Positions 26,863 through 39,033 of a DNA stretch of 63,197 nucleotides are shown here, piece after piece. Location: contig NZ_JRKO01000037.1 in assembly GCF_000763885.1 (NCBI RefSeq), positions 1 through 63,197 on the forward strand. The letters run 5' to 3'. A model generated the notes under the pieces. The model was not told where the DNA came from. It was given only the letters and a program-made list of their open reading frames with translations, and did no database searches. Source of the stretch: Paracoccus versutus. Lineage in GTDB: Bacteria; Pseudomonadota; Alphaproteobacteria; Rhodobacterales; Rhodobacteraceae. Both the position numbers and the translations under genes were made by a program. The first letter of the stretch is position 1. Each line of letters begins with the position of its first letter.

Positions 26863-27792
26863 CTACGCTTCGACCGCGGGCAGGAAGGTGCCCTTCAGCC
26901 CCAGGATATGGTCATGCACCCGCCGCCCCGCCGGCGACAGCGCCATGTCCTCGCGCCGGATCAGGAACCAGTTGCGCTGGATCGGCAGCCCCTCGGCCTT
27001 CAGCGCCACCAGCCGGCCGGCGCGCAATTCCTCGGTCACGGTATGCTGCGAGATCAGCGCGATCCCCAGCCCGGCGATCACCGCCTGCTTGATGGTCTCG
27101 TTCGTGCCCATCTCGACCATGCGCCAGGGCGTGCCGTCGCCGATCCGGTCCAGGAAGCGCGTCATCAGGATGCGCGTGCCCGAGCCCGGCTCGCGCGCCA
27201 GATAGGTTTCGGCCAGCAGATCCCGCGGCGTCGCCGGATCGGCCGCGGCCAGCCGGTGATCGGGGGGCGCGACGATGATATGGGGATGCGGGCCGATGGG
27301 CTCGGCCACCACCGCCGGGTTGCGCGGCGGCCGGCCCATGATCGCCAGGTCCAGCGCGCGCGAGGTCAGCCACTGGATCACCGCGTCGCGGTTGCCGATG
27401 CGCAGCGTCACCTCGACCTCGGGCAGCGCGCGGCGCAGGTCGGCGACAAGGCGCGGCGCGAAATACTTGCCGGTCGAGACCACCCCCAGCGAGACGTTGC
27501 CGGTATGGCCGCTTTGCAGCGCCGCCACCCGCCGCGCGCAGGTTTCCAGGGCGATGGCGATCTGCGCCTCGGCCTCCAGCACCGTCCGCCCCTCCTCGGT
27601 GGCAAGGAAGGCGCCATGCTCGCCCCGGATCACCATGGGCGCGCCCATCAGGTCTTCCAGCGCGCGCAGCTGGCTGTGGATCGCGGGCGGGCTGAGGCTA
27701 AGCTGCCCCGCGGCGCCCGTCAGAGAGCCGCTGTCGATCACCGCGCGCAGCACGCGCAGCTGGCGCAGGGTTATGGCACTGATCCGCTTCAT
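26863..27792 (-). CDS. cbbR: LysR-type regulator CbbR
   Basis: Activator of the Calvin-cycle operon, 309 aa. The helix-turn-helix is ITLRQLRVLRAVIDSGSLTG to LSPPAIHSQLRALEDLMG; the effector domain has NVSLGVVSTGKYFAPRLVAD and PREPGSGTR-like AREPGSGTRILM, as in CbbR proteins. It is divergent from cbbF with 93 bp between start codons. It senses Calvin-cycle metabolites or NADPH in relatives. Its start codon overlaps the AT-rich promoter region. Confidence 0.93.
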   Translation of the reverse strand: MKRISAITLRQLRVLRAVIDSGSLTGAAGQLSLSPPAIHSQLRALEDLMGAPMVIRGEHGAFLATEEGRTVLEAEAQIAIALETCARRVAALQSGHTGNVSLGVVSTGKYFAPRLVADLRRALPEVEVTLRIGNRDAVIQWLTSRALDLAIMGRPPRNPAVVAEPIGPHPHIIVAPPDHRLAAADPATPRDLLAETYLAREPGSGTRILMTRFLDRIGDGTPWRMVEMGTNETIKQAVIAGLGIALISQHTVTEELRAGRLVALKAEGLPIQRNWFLIRREDMALSPAGRRVHDHILGLKGTFLPAVEA

Positions 27793-27822
27793 TCAGAATT
27801 TCCGAAATACTTTTTTGCATTA

Positions 27823-27837
27823 TTAAATGTTCCTTAA
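27823..27837. promoter_or_regulatory. candidate CbbR-binding site
   Basis: TTAA, seven bases, TTAA: fits the TNA-N7-TNA pattern reported for CbbR boxes. It is within the AT-rich cbbR-cbbF intergenic stretch, where TTCAGAATTTCCGAA (27792-27806) is a second imperfect dyad. Placement between divergent starts suits a LysR operator. Confidence 0.55.
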
Positions 27838-27885
27838 AATCTGGACATGTCAACAAGAAGACGGGACGCGCCAGAGGAGGGGCAG

Positions 27886-28878
27886 ATGACCGCCGAGACA
27901 ATCCAGACCGACCGCATTCCCGAGGAGCTTCGGCCCGTGATGCAGGCGATGGCCGAGGCCGGCGCCCGGCTTGCCGCGATCATCCGCCGGGGCGGCGACC
28001 TTGCCTCGCCGGTCGGGACCAATGCGGATGGCGACGGGCAGAAGGCGCTGGACGTGATGGCGGACGACCTGTTCCGCCAGGCGCTGGCCGGCGCGGGGGT
28101 GCGCTGGCTCGCCTCCGAGGAACAGGACGAGGCCGTGGCGCTGGACCCCGCAGGGCGCCTGGCCGTCGCCATCGACCCGCTGGACGGTTCCTCGAACATC
28201 GACACCAATGTCTCGATCGGCACGATCTTTTCGATCTACCCCGCCGAGGCGACGGCCGAGGCCAGCTTCCTGCGCCCGGCCCGCCAGCAGATCGCCGGCG
28301 GCTATATCATCTACGGCCCGCGCTGCGCCATGATGGTGACGTTCGGCGACGGCGTGCAGCATTACGCGCTGGACCCCGACAGCGACGGCTTCCGGCTGGT
28401 CACGGCCCGGCAGGAGATGCCCGAAAGCGCCCTGGAATTCGCCATCAACGCCTCGAACTACCGGCACTGGCCGCAGCCGATCCGGGCCTATATCGACGAT
28501 TGCCTGGCCGGCAGCGACGGCCCGCGGGAACAGAACTTCAACATGCGCTGGATCGCCTCGCTGGTGGCGGAAACCCATCGCATCCTGATCCGGGGCGGCG
28601 TGTTCCTGTATCCGGGCGACGCGCGCAAGGGCTACGGCTCGGGCCGGCTGCGCATGCTCTACGAATGCGCGCCCATCGCCTTTCTGGTCGAACAGGCCGG
28701 CGGCCGCGCCACCAACGGGCTGGTCCCGATCCTCGACCAGGGCGCGGCGAGCCTGCACCAGCGCACGCCCTTCGTCTTCGGCTCGGCCGAGAAGGTCGCC
28801 CGCATCGCCGCCTATCACGAACTGCCCGAGACCGAGGTTTCGGCACTGTTCGGCCATCGCGGCCTGTTCCGGGCCTGA
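27886..28878 (+). CDS. cbbF: class I fructose-1,6-bisphosphatase of the Calvin cycle
   Basis: Removes the 1-phosphate of fructose 1,6-bisphosphate (often also sedoheptulose bisphosphate) in ribulose bisphosphate regeneration. 330 aa. The metal-binding motif [12 protein letters not shown] (D97, D100) is preceded by the acidic LASEEQDE, and substrate residues lie in [13 protein letters not shown] and [16 protein letters not shown] 27886 is used because AGAGGAGGGG precedes it; an in-frame ATG 13 codons earlier lacks such a site. First gene of the cbb operon, 21 bp before cbbP. Confidence 0.95.
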   Translation: MTAETIQTDRIPEELRPVMQAMAEAGARLAAIIRRGGDLASPVGTNADGDGQKALDVMADDLFRQALAGAGVRWLASEEQDEAVALDPAGRLAVAIDPLDGSSNIDTNVSIGTIFSIYPAEATAEASFLRPARQQIAGGYIIYGPRCAMMVTFGDGVQHYALDPDSDGFRLVTARQEMPESALEFAINASNYRHWPQPIRAYIDDCLAGSDGPREQNFNMRWIASLVAETHRILIRGGVFLYPGDARKGYGSGRLRMLYECAPIAFLVEQAGGRATNGLVPILDQGAASLHQRTPFVFGSAEKVARIAAYHELPETEVSALFGHRGLFRA

Positions 28879-28899
28879 TCTGGAAAAAGAAGGGACACC

Positions 28900-29772
28900 A
28901 TGAGCAAGAAACACCCGATCATCTCTGTCACCGGCTCGTCGGGCGCAGGCACCACCACGATCAAGAACACCTTCGACCAGATCTTCCGCCGCGAAAGCAT
29001 CACCGCCGTCAGCATCGAGGGCGACGCCTTCCACCGCTTCGACCGCGCGGCGATGAAGGCGGAACTGACGCGCCGGACCGAGACGGGCGACCACACCTTC
29101 AGCCATTTCAGCATCGAGGCCAACGAGCTGGAGCGCCTTGAGCAGGTGTTCCGCCACTACGGCGAGACCGGCACCGGCCAGACCCGGCATTACGTCCACG
29201 ACGACCGCGAGGCCGAGAAATACGGCACGCCCCCCGGCCAGTTCACCGCATGGGAGGATTTCGCCCCCGACTCGGACCTGCTGTTCTACGAGGGGCTGCA
29301 TGGCGCGGTCAGGTCGGACGGCATCGACATCGCCGGCCAGGCCGACCTGAAGATCGGCGTGGTGCCGGTCATCAACCTGGAGTGGATCCAGAAGATCCAC
29401 CGCGACAAGGCCAGCCGCGGCTATTCGACCGAGGCCGTGACCGACGTGATCCTGCGCCGGATGCACGCCTATGTGCATGTGATCTGCCCGCAGTTCACCG
29501 AAACCGACATCAACTTCCAGCGCGTGCCGGTGGTGGACACCTCGGACCCGTTCATCGCGCGCTGGATCCCCACCGCGGACGAAAGCCTGGTGGTGATCCG
29601 CTTCAAGAACCCGCGCGGCATCGATTTCCCCTATCTGACCTCGATGATCCAGGGCTCGTGGATGAGCCGCGCCAATTCCATCGTCATTCCGGGGCCGAAG
29701 CTGGACCTCGCCATGCAGCTGATCCTGACGCCGATGATCCTGCGTCTGGTCAACGAATCGAAGCGCGCCTGA
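28900..29772 (+). CDS. cbbP: phosphoribulokinase
   Basis: Phosphorylates ribulose 5-phosphate to the RuBisCO substrate. 290 aa, the short bacterial (class I) type. P-loop GSSGAGTTT (residues 12-20), the acceptor-site [11 protein letters not shown] and [10 protein letters not shown], the [11 protein letters not shown] strand with catalytic acidic residues, and a C-terminal [20 protein letters not shown]. Lacks the redox cysteine pair of plant PRK; control is expected by NADH/AMP. ATG 28900 follows AAGAAGGGA. Confidence 0.96.
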   Translation: MSKKHPIISVTGSSGAGTTTIKNTFDQIFRRESITAVSIEGDAFHRFDRAAMKAELTRRTETGDHTFSHFSIEANELERLEQVFRHYGETGTGQTRHYVHDDREAEKYGTPPGQFTAWEDFAPDSDLLFYEGLHGAVRSDGIDIAGQADLKIGVVPVINLEWIQKIHRDKASRGYSTEAVTDVILRRMHAYVHVICPQFTETDINFQRVPVVDTSDPFIARWIPTADESLVVIRFKNPRGIDFPYLTSMIQGSWMSRANSIVIPGPKLDLAMQLILTPMILRLVNESKRA

Positions 29773-29786
29773 AGGGAGGGAAGAAC

Positions 29787-31790
29787 ATGAACCAGATGGC
29801 AAGGATCGACACCGGCATGGAGGCGCAGATGGCCAATGCCATCCGTGCGCTGGCGATGGATGCGGTCGAGGCGGCGAAATCCGGCCACCCCGGCGCGCCC
29901 ATGGGCATGGCCGACGTGGCCGCGGTGCTGTTCAACCGCTTCATGAAGATCGACCCGGCGGATGCCGCATGGCCCGACCGCGACCGTTTCGTGATGTCGG
30001 CCGGCCATGGCTCGATGCTGGTCTATGCGATCAACCACATGCTGGGCTATGACGACATGGACATGGACCAGCTGCGGAATTTCCGCCAGCTGGGCGCACG
30101 CACCGCCGGCCATCCCGAATACGGCCATGCCAAGGGGATCGAGACCACCACCGGCCCGCTGGGCCAGGGCATCGCCACCGCCGTCGGCATGGCGCTGGCC
30201 GAGCGGATGATGAACGCCCGCTTCGGCGACGGGCTGGTCGATCACTGGACCTATGTCATCTCGGGCGACGGCTGCCTGATGGAGGGCATCAGCCACGAGG
30301 CCATCGACTTTGCCGGCCACCAGCGGCTGGGCCGGCTGATCCTGCTGTGGGACGACAACGGCATCACCATCGACGGGCACACCGACCTGTCCACCTCGAC
30401 CGACCAGCTGGCGCGCTTTGCCGCCGCGGGCTGGCATGTGCAGGCGGTGGACGGCCATGACCGCGAGGCTGTGGCCGCCGCCATCGAGGCCGCGCGCGCG
30501 GACGAGCGCCCCTCGCTCATCGCCTGCAAGACGGTGATCGGCTATGGCGCGCCGAACAAGCAGGGCAGCCACGACGTGCATGGCGCGCCGCTGGGCGCCG
30601 ACGAGATCGCCGCGGCGCGCGCGCATCTGGGCTGGAGCCATCCGCCCTTCGAAATTCCCCAAGACATCCTGGACTCCTGGCGCAATGTCTCCGCGCGAGG
30701 GGCCGAGGCGCGGTCAGCATGGCAGAAGCGGCTGGAAACGTCCCCAGATCAGGGCCGTTTCAACGCCATGCTGGCCGCGCCCGATGCGGCGGCGCTGCGC
30801 AGCGCCATCCGCGACTATACCGCCAGACTGGCCGCCGACCGGCCCAAGGTGGCGACCCGCAAGGCGTCCGAGATGGCGCTGGAGGTAGTGAACGCCACGC
30901 TGCCGAACACGGTGGGCGGCTCGGCCGACCTGACCGGCTCGAACAACACCCGCAGCAAGGGCATGGTCTCGGTGACGCCGGCCGAGCGCCTGGGCCGCTA
31001 TGTCCATTACGGCATCCGCGAACACGGCATGGCCGCGATCATGAACGGCATCGCGCTGCATGGCGGGCTGATCCCCTATGGCGGCACCTTCCTGGCCTTT
31101 TCCGACTATTCCCGCCCGGCCATCCGGCTGGGCGCGCTGATGGGGGTGCCGGTGATCCATGTCATGACCCATGACAGCATCGGCCTGGGCGAGGACGGCC
31201 CGACCCACCAGCCGGTCGAGCATGTCGCGGCGTTGCGGGCGATCCCGAACCTGATGGTCTTTCGCCCCGCCGATGCCGTCGAGACCGCCGAGGCCTGGGA
31301 GATCGCGCTGACCGCGCCCGCCACGCCCTCGGTCCTGTGCCTGTCGCGCCAGAACCTGCCCGCCGTGCGGCTGGAGGCCGATGACGAGAACCTGAGCCGC
31401 CAGGGCGCCTATGTCCTGCGCGAGACCGAGGGCGCGCGCGACGTGACCCTGATCGCCACCGGCTCCGAGATCGAGATCGCGCTGGAGGCCGCCGACCTGC
31501 TGGCGGCGCAGGGCGTGCGCGCCGCCGTCGTCTCGGCCCCCTGCTTCGAGCTGTTCGCCCGGCGTCCCGAGGCCGAGCGCGAGGCGGTGCTGGGCCGCGC
31601 CCCGCGCATCGCCATCGAGGCGCTGATCCGCCAGGGCTGGGACGGGCTGTTCCTGCGCCCCGGCGACGGCTTCATCGGCATGGCGGGCTTTGGCGCCTCG
31701 GCCCCTGCCCCCGCGCTTTACCGGCATTTCGGCATCACCGCCGAACGTGCCGCCGACCTTGCCAACCAGCTTATCCAGGGAGGAAAGTGA
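29787..31790 (+). CDS. cbbT: transketolase
   Basis: Thiamine-diphosphate enzyme moving two-carbon ketol units in the regeneration phase. 667 aa, standard length. N-terminal [14 protein letters not shown], the cofactor motif [23 protein letters not shown], and in the second domain STRSKGM-type [25 protein letters not shown] (catalytic Glu) and [21 protein letters not shown] 29787 follows GGGAGGGAAGAAC, 14 bp after cbbP. The stop shares a base with the cbbA start (TGATG). Confidence 0.96.
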   Translation: MNQMARIDTGMEAQMANAIRALAMDAVEAAKSGHPGAPMGMADVAAVLFNRFMKIDPADAAWPDRDRFVMSAGHGSMLVYAINHMLGYDDMDMDQLRNFRQLGARTAGHPEYGHAKGIETTTGPLGQGIATAVGMALAERMMNARFGDGLVDHWTYVISGDGCLMEGISHEAIDFAGHQRLGRLILLWDDNGITIDGHTDLSTSTDQLARFAAAGWHVQAVDGHDREAVAAAIEAARADERPSLIACKTVIGYGAPNKQGSHDVHGAPLGADEIAAARAHLGWSHPPFEIPQDILDSWRNVSARGAEARSAWQKRLETSPDQGRFNAMLAAPDAAALRSAIRDYTARLAADRPKVATRKASEMALEVVNATLPNTVGGSADLTGSNNTRSKGMVSVTPAERLGRYVHYGIREHGMAAIMNGIALHGGLIPYGGTFLAFSDYSRPAIRLGALMGVPVIHVMTHDSIGLGEDGPTHQPVEHVAALRAIPNLMVFRPADAVETAEAWEIALTAPATPSVLCLSRQNLPAVRLEADDENLSRQGAYVLRETEGARDVTLIATGSEIEIALEAADLLAAQGVRAAVVSAPCFELFARRPEAEREAVLGRAPRIAIEALIRQGWDGLFLRPGDGFIGMAGFGASAPAPALYRHFGITAERAADLANQLIQGGK

Positions 31791-32869
31791 TGGCCCTCAT
31801 CACGCTGCGACAGCTTCTGGACCACGCCGCCGAACATGGCTACGGCGTGCCCGCCTTCAACATCAACAACATGGAACAGGGCCTGGCCATCGTGAAGGCC
31901 GCGGCCGAGGTCGATGCCCCGGTGATCCTGCAAGCCAGCCGCGGCGCCCGCTCCTATGCCGGCGACATCATGCTGCGCCGCATGGTCGAGGCCCTGGCCG
32001 AGATGAACCCGACCATCCCGATCTGCCTGCACCAGGACCATGGCAACAACCTGGCCACCTGCATGTCGGCGATCCGCCACGGATTCACCAGCGTGATGAT
32101 GGACGGCTCGCTGCACGAGGACATGAAGACGCCCGCGGATTACGACTATAACGTCGCGGTGACGGCCAAGGTGGCCGAGGCCGCCCATGCCGTCGGCGCC
32201 TCGGTCGAGGGCGAGCTGGGCGTGCTGGGCAGCCTGGAGACCGGCGAGGCCGCGGCCGAGGACGGCTCGGGCGCCGAGGGCAAGCTGGATCACAGCCAGC
32301 TGCTGACCGACCCCGACCAGGCGGTGGATTTCGTCTCGCGCACCCGCTGCGACGCGCTGGCCATCGCCTGCGGCACCAGCCATGGCGCCTACAAGTTCAG
32401 CCGCAAGCCCGATGGCGACATCCTGGCCATGCATGTGATCGAGGCGATCCACGAGCGCCTGCCCGGCACGCATCTGGTCATGCACGGCTCCAGCTCGGTG
32501 CCGCAATACCTGCAGGATCTGATCAACGATGCCGGCGGCGCGATGCCGCAGACCTATGGCGTCCCGGTCGAGGAGATCGAGCGCGGCATCCGCCACGGCG
32601 TGCGCAAGGTGAACATCGACACCGACTGCCGCATGGCGATGACCGGGCAGTTCCGCAAGATCGCCCGCGACAAGCCCGAAGAGTTCGATCCGCGCAAGTT
32701 CATGATCCCGGCCATGAAGGAGCTGACGGCGCTGTGCCGCGACCGCTTCGAGCGTTTCGGCACCGCGGGCCATGCCAGCAAGATCAGGGTCATCCCGATG
32801 GACGAGATGGCCAAACGCTATGCGTCGGGGGCGCTGGACCCGGCAATCACTGGCGCGAAAGCCGCCTGA
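31790..32869 (+). CDS. cbbA: class II fructose-bisphosphate aldolase of the Calvin cycle
   Basis: Zn-dependent condensation of triose phosphates to fructose (or sedoheptulose) bisphosphate. 359 aa, Calvin-cycle subtype. Schiff-base-independent features: metal histidines in CLHQDHGNN and in [13 protein letters not shown] and VMHGSSSVP, the sugar-phosphate loop [15 protein letters not shown], and [16 protein letters not shown]. Overlaps the cbbT stop by one base; GGGAGGAAAG upstream. Confidence 0.95.
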   Translation: MALITLRQLLDHAAEHGYGVPAFNINNMEQGLAIVKAAAEVDAPVILQASRGARSYAGDIMLRRMVEALAEMNPTIPICLHQDHGNNLATCMSAIRHGFTSVMMDGSLHEDMKTPADYDYNVAVTAKVAEAAHAVGASVEGELGVLGSLETGEAAAEDGSGAEGKLDHSQLLTDPDQAVDFVSRTRCDALAIACGTSHGAYKFSRKPDGDILAMHVIEAIHERLPGTHLVMHGSSSVPQYLQDLINDAGGAMPQTYGVPVEEIERGIRHGVRKVNIDTDCRMAMTGQFRKIARDKPEEFDPRKFMIPAMKELTALCRDRFERFGTAGHASKIRVIPMDEMAKRYASGALDPAITGAKAA

Positions 32870-34348
<1,479 letters not shown>

Positions 34349-34360
34349 GGGAGAGATCAG

Positions 34361-34750
34361 ATGCGTATCACTCAGGGCTGCTTTTCCTTCCTGCCCGACC
34401 TGACCGACGAACAGATCCGCGACCAGGTGGAATACATCCTGTCGCGCGACTGGGCGGTCGGGATCGAATGGACCTCCGAGCCCCATCCCCGCAACACCTA
34501 TTGGGAGATGTGGGGCAACCCGATGTTCGACCTCAAGGACGCCAAGGGCGTGATGATGGAGCTGGACGACTGCCGCAAGGCGCATGGCGACAAGTATATC
34601 CGCATCAACGCCTTCGACAGCACGCGCGGATGGGAGACGGTGATGATGTCCTTCATCGTCAACCGCCCGGAAAACGAGCCGAGCTTCAAGACCTGGCGCA
34701 TGGAGGCCGATGGCCGCCATATCCGCTATACCCACGAGATGATCGGCTGA
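34361..34750 (+). CDS. cbbS: RuBisCO small subunit, red-type
   Basis: 129 aa, 8 subunits in the holoenzyme. MRITQGCFSFLPDLTDEQI, the WAVGIEWTSEPHPRNTYWEMWGN region, and the long C-terminal tail ending with RHIRYTHEMIG (the beta-hairpin extension characteristic of red-type small subunits) are present. ATG 34361 follows GGGAGAGATC. A hairpin repeat follows 14 bp later and may set the level relative to cbbX. Confidence 0.96.
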   Translation: MRITQGCFSFLPDLTDEQIRDQVEYILSRDWAVGIEWTSEPHPRNTYWEMWGNPMFDLKDAKGVMMELDDCRKAHGDKYIRINAFDSTRGWETVMMSFIVNRPENEPSFKTWRMEADGRHIRYTHEMIG

Positions 34751-34763
34751 CGGCACTGCCGGA

Positions 34764-34806
34764 CCGGGGGGCTGTCTGCCCCCCGGACCCCCCGAGAGTA
34801 TTTGTG
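34764..34806. repeat. Rhodobacterales-type intergenic hairpin repeat, copy 2
   Basis: CCGGGGGGC and GCCCCCCGG form a perfect 9-bp stem across TGTCT (34764-34786), followed by GACCCCCCGAGAGTATTTG. Read on the other strand this is CAAATACTC.GGGGGG, the same lead as the copy at 18253-18322. Sits between cbbS and cbbX. Confidence 0.7.
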
Positions 34807-34822
34807 AAACGGAGAAAGGCTG

Positions 34823-35749
34823 ATGGACGGCGATATGGGCGAGACGCTGGCGACCGTGGATCTGAAGGCCGAGTATGAATCCTCGGGTGTGCGCGAGATC
34901 CTGGACGAGCTGGACCGCGAGTTGATCGGGCTGGCGCCGGTGAAGCAGAGGATCCGCGAGACGGCGGCGCTGCTGCTGGTAGACCGGGCGCGGCGCGACC
35001 TGGGGCTGGCCCATGAGGTGCCGACGCTGCACATGAGCTTTACCGGCAATCCCGGCACCGGCAAGACCACGGTGGCGCTGAAGATGGCCGGGCTGCTGCA
35101 TCGGCTGGGCTATGTGCGCAAGGGCCACCTGGTCAGCGTGACCCGCGACGACCTGGTCGGGCAATATATCGGCCATACCGCGCCCAAGACCAAGGAAGTG
35201 CTGAAGAAGGCCATGGGGGGCGTCCTGTTCATCGACGAGGCCTATTACCTCTACAAGCCCGACAACGAGCGCGACTATGGCCAGGAGGCGATCGAGATCC
35301 TGCTGCAGGTGATGGAGAACAACCGCGACGACCTGGTGGTCATCATGGCCGGCTATGCCGACCGGATGGACCGCTTCTTCTCGGCCAATCCCGGCTTTCG
35401 CTCGCGCATCGCCCATCACATTGAGTTTCCCGACTATACCGACGAGGAGCTGGGGCGGATCTCGGCCTCGATGCTGGAGAACCAGGGCTATGTCTTCGAC
35501 GAGGCCGGGCGGGCGGCGATGGAGGAATATATCCGCCTGCGCCGCGAGCAGCCGCATTTCGCCAATGCCCGCTCGATCCGCAATGCGCTGGACCGGGCGC
35601 GGCTGCGGCAGGCGAACCGGCTGTTTTCCGGCGAGGTGCCGGTCGATGCGCGGGCGCTGTCCACCATCACCGAAAGCGATATTCGCGCGAGCCGGGTGTT
35701 TTCCGGCGGGCTGGACATCGACGGCAGCCGCCGCATGATCGAGGATTGA
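34823..35749 (+). CDS. cbbX: red-type RuBisCO activase CbbX
   Basis: AAA+ remodeller that frees inhibited RuBisCO by pulling on the CbbL tail. 308 aa. Walker [10 protein letters not shown] (75-83), the pore loop YIGHT (115-119), Walker [11 protein letters not shown] (134-143), and the arginine finger region in [12 protein letters not shown]. 72 bp after cbbS, preceded by ACGGAGAAAGG. Ends the operon; cbbY and cbbE are not in the window. Confidence 0.95.
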   Translation: MDGDMGETLATVDLKAEYESSGVREILDELDRELIGLAPVKQRIRETAALLLVDRARRDLGLAHEVPTLHMSFTGNPGTGKTTVALKMAGLLHRLGYVRKGHLVSVTRDDLVGQYIGHTAPKTKEVLKKAMGGVLFIDEAYYLYKPDNERDYGQEAIEILLQVMENNRDDLVVIMAGYADRMDRFFSANPGFRSRIAHHIEFPDYTDEELGRISASMLENQGYVFDEAGRAAMEEYIRLRREQPHFANARSIRNALDRARLRQANRLFSGEVPVDARALSTITESDIRASRVFSGGLDIDGSRRMIED

Positions 35750-35784
35750 GGGCGGGCCGCTTGCGGCCTGCCGGGGCTTGCCGG

Positions 35785-36315
35785 TCAGCCGGAAAGATCC
35801 GGACGGGCGGGTTGCCGCGGCGTGGCGAAGGTCTTGCGGAACCAGTCCTGCACCATCAGCTTGTCATAGACGAAGCGCCGGCTGTCGCCATGCCCGCGCG
35901 GGTCCGAGAGATAGTTCATGTCGGTCAGCCGTTCTTCGCCCGCGCGGATGACGGTGTCGCCCTGCATCAGCCGATAGCGCAGGTGGATGCGCGGCGGCGT
36001 GGTGTCGCGCAGGAAGCGCACGTCGTTGAAGCCGCTGCGCCAGGGTTCGAACTCGCCGGCAAGGTCGATGTCCAGCACCTCGATGGCAAGGCTTTGCCCG
36101 GCGGGCAGGTAGCGCGCGCCAAGCTCGGCAAACCAGCGGTCGAACTCGGCCAGGGCCGAGGTCCGGCTGCGTTCGCGGCGGAACTCGCGGTCGCGGAAGC
36201 TCTCGGGCGCGACATAGGTGACGGTGACGTTTCCCCCGGCCGATGCGGCCGGCCCGGCCATGGCGGCAGGCGCGGCGAGCGCCAGGGAAAGGGACAGGCA
36301 GATGGTCCTGAGCAT
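35785..36315 (-). CDS. DUF3016 periplasmic protein
   Basis: 176 aa with a signal peptide (MLRTICLSLSLALAAPAAMA). The mature part has VTVTYVAPESFRDREFRRER, AIEVLDIDLAGEFEPW, DVRFLRDTTPPRIHLRY and FRKTFATPR, which match the DUF3016 family. Function unknown; probably periplasmic or outer-membrane associated. ATG 36315 has GGAGG upstream. Convergent with cbbX. Confidence 0.82.
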   Translation of the reverse strand: MLRTICLSLSLALAAPAAMAGPAASAGGNVTVTYVAPESFRDREFRRERSRTSALAEFDRWFAELGARYLPAGQSLAIEVLDIDLAGEFEPWRSGFNDVRFLRDTTPPRIHLRYRLMQGDTVIRAGEERLTDMNYLSDPRGHGDSRRFVYDKLMVQDWFRKTFATPRQPARPDLSG

Positions 36316-36383
36316 GGCTTGCCTCCGCGCTTCCAGCCCTGTGCCAAGATATGGGCATGGGACGCGAAAAGTCAAAGCCGGGC

Positions 36384-37982
36384 TCAGGCCCTGGCGTCCT
36401 CGAGCATCATCCGCGCGGCCTTTTCGGCGATCATCATCACCGGGGCGTTGGTGTTGCCGCTGGTGATGGTCGGCATGACCGAGGCGTCGGCGATGCGCAG
36501 CCGGCCAAGCGCGCGCATCCGCAGCCGCGGGTCGACCACCGCCGCGTCGTCGGCGCCCATGCGGCAGGTGCCGACCGGGTGGAAGATCGTGGTGCCGATG
36601 GCGCCGGCGGCGCGGACCAGATCCTCGTCGCTCTGGAAGGCGATGCCGGGGATATGCTCCTCGGGGTCGAAGCGGTTGAAGGCGGGCTGCGCGGCGATCC
36701 TGCGGGTCAGGCGGATGGCGCGCGCGGCCACGTCGCGGTCGGCCTGGGTCGACAGGTAATTCGGCCGGATCGCGGGATGGGCGCGGAAATCCGGCCCGGC
36801 GACATGGACCGAGCCGCGGCTTTCCGGCCGCAGGTTGCAGACCGAGGCGGTCATCGCCGGAAAGGGATGCACCGGGTCGCCGAACTTGTCGAGGCTGACC
36901 GGCTGGACGTGGAACTCCAGGTCCGGCGTCGCCTTGTCCGGCCCCGAGCGGGTGAAGATGCCAAGCTGGCTGGGCGCCATCGACATCGGGCCCGAGCGTT
37001 TCAGCAGGTATTCCAGCCCGATCGACGCCTTGCCCATCAGGCGCGAGGCCTTTTCGTTCAGCGTCGGCACGCCGCGGACCTTGTAGACCAGCCGCAATTG
37101 CAGGTGGTCCTGCAGGTTCTCGCCCAGCGAGGGCACCTCGACCTGGGGCGCGATGCCGGCGGCCTGCAGCACCTCGCCGCGGCCGACGCCGGAATGTTCG
37201 AGGATCTGCACCGAGCCGATGGCGCCCGCGGCCAGCACCGTCTCGCGCGCGGCGCGGACCTCGCGCCGCTGGCCCTGGTGGTGAACGACCACGCCCGCGA
37301 CCTCGCCCGCCTCGATCACCAGCCGCTCGACCTCGGCCCCGGTCAGGATGCGCAGGTTCGGGCGGTGGCGCACCGGGCGCAGAAAGGCCTTCGCCGCGCT
37401 CCAGCGCCAGCCGCGGCGCTGGGTCACGTCGAAATAGCCGCCGCCCTCGTTGTCGCCGCGGTTGAAGTCCTCGGTCCGTGGGATGCCGGCCTGCTCGGCC
37501 GCCTCCATGAAGGCGTCGAGCACGGCCCAGCGAACCCGCGCCGTCTCGACCCGCAATTCGCCACCGGCGCCATGCATGTCGTCGGCCCCGCGATAATGGT
37601 CCTCTTGCGCCTTGAACAGCGGCAGCACGTCGTCCCAGCCCCAGCCGGTGCAGCCGAGCTGGCGCCAATGGTCGTAATCCGCCGCCTGCCCGCGCATGTA
37701 GATCATGCCGTTGATCGAGGAACAGCCGCCCAGCACCCGGCCGCGCGGGTAAAGCAGCGCGCGGCCGTTCAGCCCCGGCTCGGGTTGGGTGCGAAAACCC
37801 CAGTCGGTGCGCGGGTTGCCGATGCAATAGAGATAGCCGACCGGGATATGGATCCAGTGGTAATTGTCGCGCCCCCCGGCCTCGAGCAGCAGCACCCGGT
37901 TGCCGGGATCGGCGCTGAGGCGGTTGGCCAGCACGCAGCCGGCGCTGCCCGCGCCGATCACGATATAGTCGTAGCTTTCCAT
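36384..37982 (-). CDS. GMC-family FAD dehydrogenase (choline dehydrogenase-like)
   Basis: 532 aa. FAD motif YIVIGAGSAGCVLANRL, signature 1 around GRVLGGCSSINGMIYMRGQ, signature 2 LAAGAIGSVQILEHSGVG, and the active-site region TIFHPVGTCRMG (His) with GNTNAPVMMIAEKAARMM at the end. Closer to BetA-type enzymes than the copy at 4885-6510. Start 37982 has GGAG upstream (12 bp inside an alternative ATG at 37994). It lies 43 bp after livM on the same strand, so the alcohol it oxidises may be imported by the liv-type transporter. Confidence 0.92.
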   Translation of the reverse strand: MESYDYIVIGAGSAGCVLANRLSADPGNRVLLLEAGGRDNYHWIHIPVGYLYCIGNPRTDWGFRTQPEPGLNGRALLYPRGRVLGGCSSINGMIYMRGQAADYDHWRQLGCTGWGWDDVLPLFKAQEDHYRGADDMHGAGGELRVETARVRWAVLDAFMEAAEQAGIPRTEDFNRGDNEGGGYFDVTQRRGWRWSAAKAFLRPVRHRPNLRILTGAEVERLVIEAGEVAGVVVHHQGQRREVRAARETVLAAGAIGSVQILEHSGVGRGEVLQAAGIAPQVEVPSLGENLQDHLQLRLVYKVRGVPTLNEKASRLMGKASIGLEYLLKRSGPMSMAPSQLGIFTRSGPDKATPDLEFHVQPVSLDKFGDPVHPFPAMTASVCNLRPESRGSVHVAGPDFRAHPAIRPNYLSTQADRDVAARAIRLTRRIAAQPAFNRFDPEEHIPGIAFQSDEDLVRAAGAIGTTIFHPVGTCRMGADDAAVVDPRLRMRALGRLRIADASVMPTITSGNTNAPVMMIAEKAARMMLEDARA

Positions 37983-38025
37983 CAGACACTCCATGATGGC
38001 CCCCGCCGGCGCGGGGGCCGCACCA

Positions 38026-39033
38026 TCACGATTCGGAACGGAACCCCATTTTCCGGCCGATTTTCGTTGCGAAGAACTCTCCGACGAGGCCGCGGCGGAA
38101 CAGCAGGACGCAGACCATGAAGACGAGGCCGGTGATGATCGTCACCGGGAAGTCCGAGGTGGCCAGGTAGTTCTGCAACGTGACCACCAGCCCTGCGCCG
38201 ACGATGGGCCCCAGGAGCGTGCCGATGCCGCCCAGCAGCGTCATCAGGATCACCTCGCCCGACATCTGCCAGGTCACGTCGGTCAGCGTCGCGAACTGGA
38301 AGATCAGCGCCTTGACCCCGCCCGCCAGCCCCGCCAGCGCCGCCGACATCACGAAGGCGCCCAGCTTGTAGCGCTGCACCGAATAACCCAGCGAGATCGC
38401 GCGTTGCTCATTCTCGCGGATCGACTTCAGGATCATGCCGAAGGGCGAGTTCACGAAACGCCGGATGATCAGGAGCCCGATCACGAACACCGCCAGCACG
38501 AAGTAATACATGTTCATCGGCCGGTTCAGGTCGATCAGCCCGAACAGGTGCCCGCGCGGCACCGACTGGATGCCGTCCTCGCCATGGGTGAAGGGCGCCT
38601 GCAGGCAGAAGAAGAAGAACATCTGCGACAGCGCCAGCGTGATCATGGCGAAATAGATGCCCTGGCGGCGGATGGCGATGGCGCCCATCACCAGCCCCAG
38701 CAGGGCCGCGCCGGCGACGCCCAGCAGGATGCCCGCCTCGGGCGACCAGCCCCAGACCTTCACCGCATGGGCGGTGAAATAGGCCGCCCCCCCGAAGAAG
38801 GTGGCATGGCCGAAGGACAGAAGCCCCGTGTAGCCCAGCAGCAGGTTGAAGGCCGAGGCAAACAGCGCGAAGGCCAGAAGCTTCATCAGGAAGATCGGGT
38901 AGAGGAACATCGGCGCCACCAGCAGCCCGGCCAGGGCGATGGCGACCAGCGCCAGCTGCACCTGCCCCGCGCGCGGATGGGCCGCGACATGCTCCGAGGC
39001 GACGGTTTCGGATTTTGCGGCCATGTCAGGCAT
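38026..39033 (-). CDS. livM: branched-chain amino acid-type ABC permease LivM
   Basis: 335 aa, about eight membrane helices. FNLLLGYTGLLSFGHATFFGGAAYF is the LivM hallmark, and NSPFGMILKSIRENEQRAISLG is the ATPase-docking loop. ATG 39033 overlaps livH by 8 bp; a second in-frame ATG at 39024 with better Shine-Dalgarno spacing is possible. Confidence 0.92.
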   Translation of the reverse strand: MPDMAAKSETVASEHVAAHPRAGQVQLALVAIALAGLLVAPMFLYPIFLMKLLAFALFASAFNLLLGYTGLLSFGHATFFGGAAYFTAHAVKVWGWSPEAGILLGVAGAALLGLVMGAIAIRRQGIYFAMITLALSQMFFFFCLQAPFTHGEDGIQSVPRGHLFGLIDLNRPMNMYYFVLAVFVIGLLIIRRFVNSPFGMILKSIRENEQRAISLGYSVQRYKLGAFVMSAALAGLAGGVKALIFQFATLTDVTWQMSGEVILMTLLGGIGTLLGPIVGAGLVVTLQNYLATSDFPVTIITGLVFMVCVLLFRRGLVGEFFATKIGRKMGFRSES

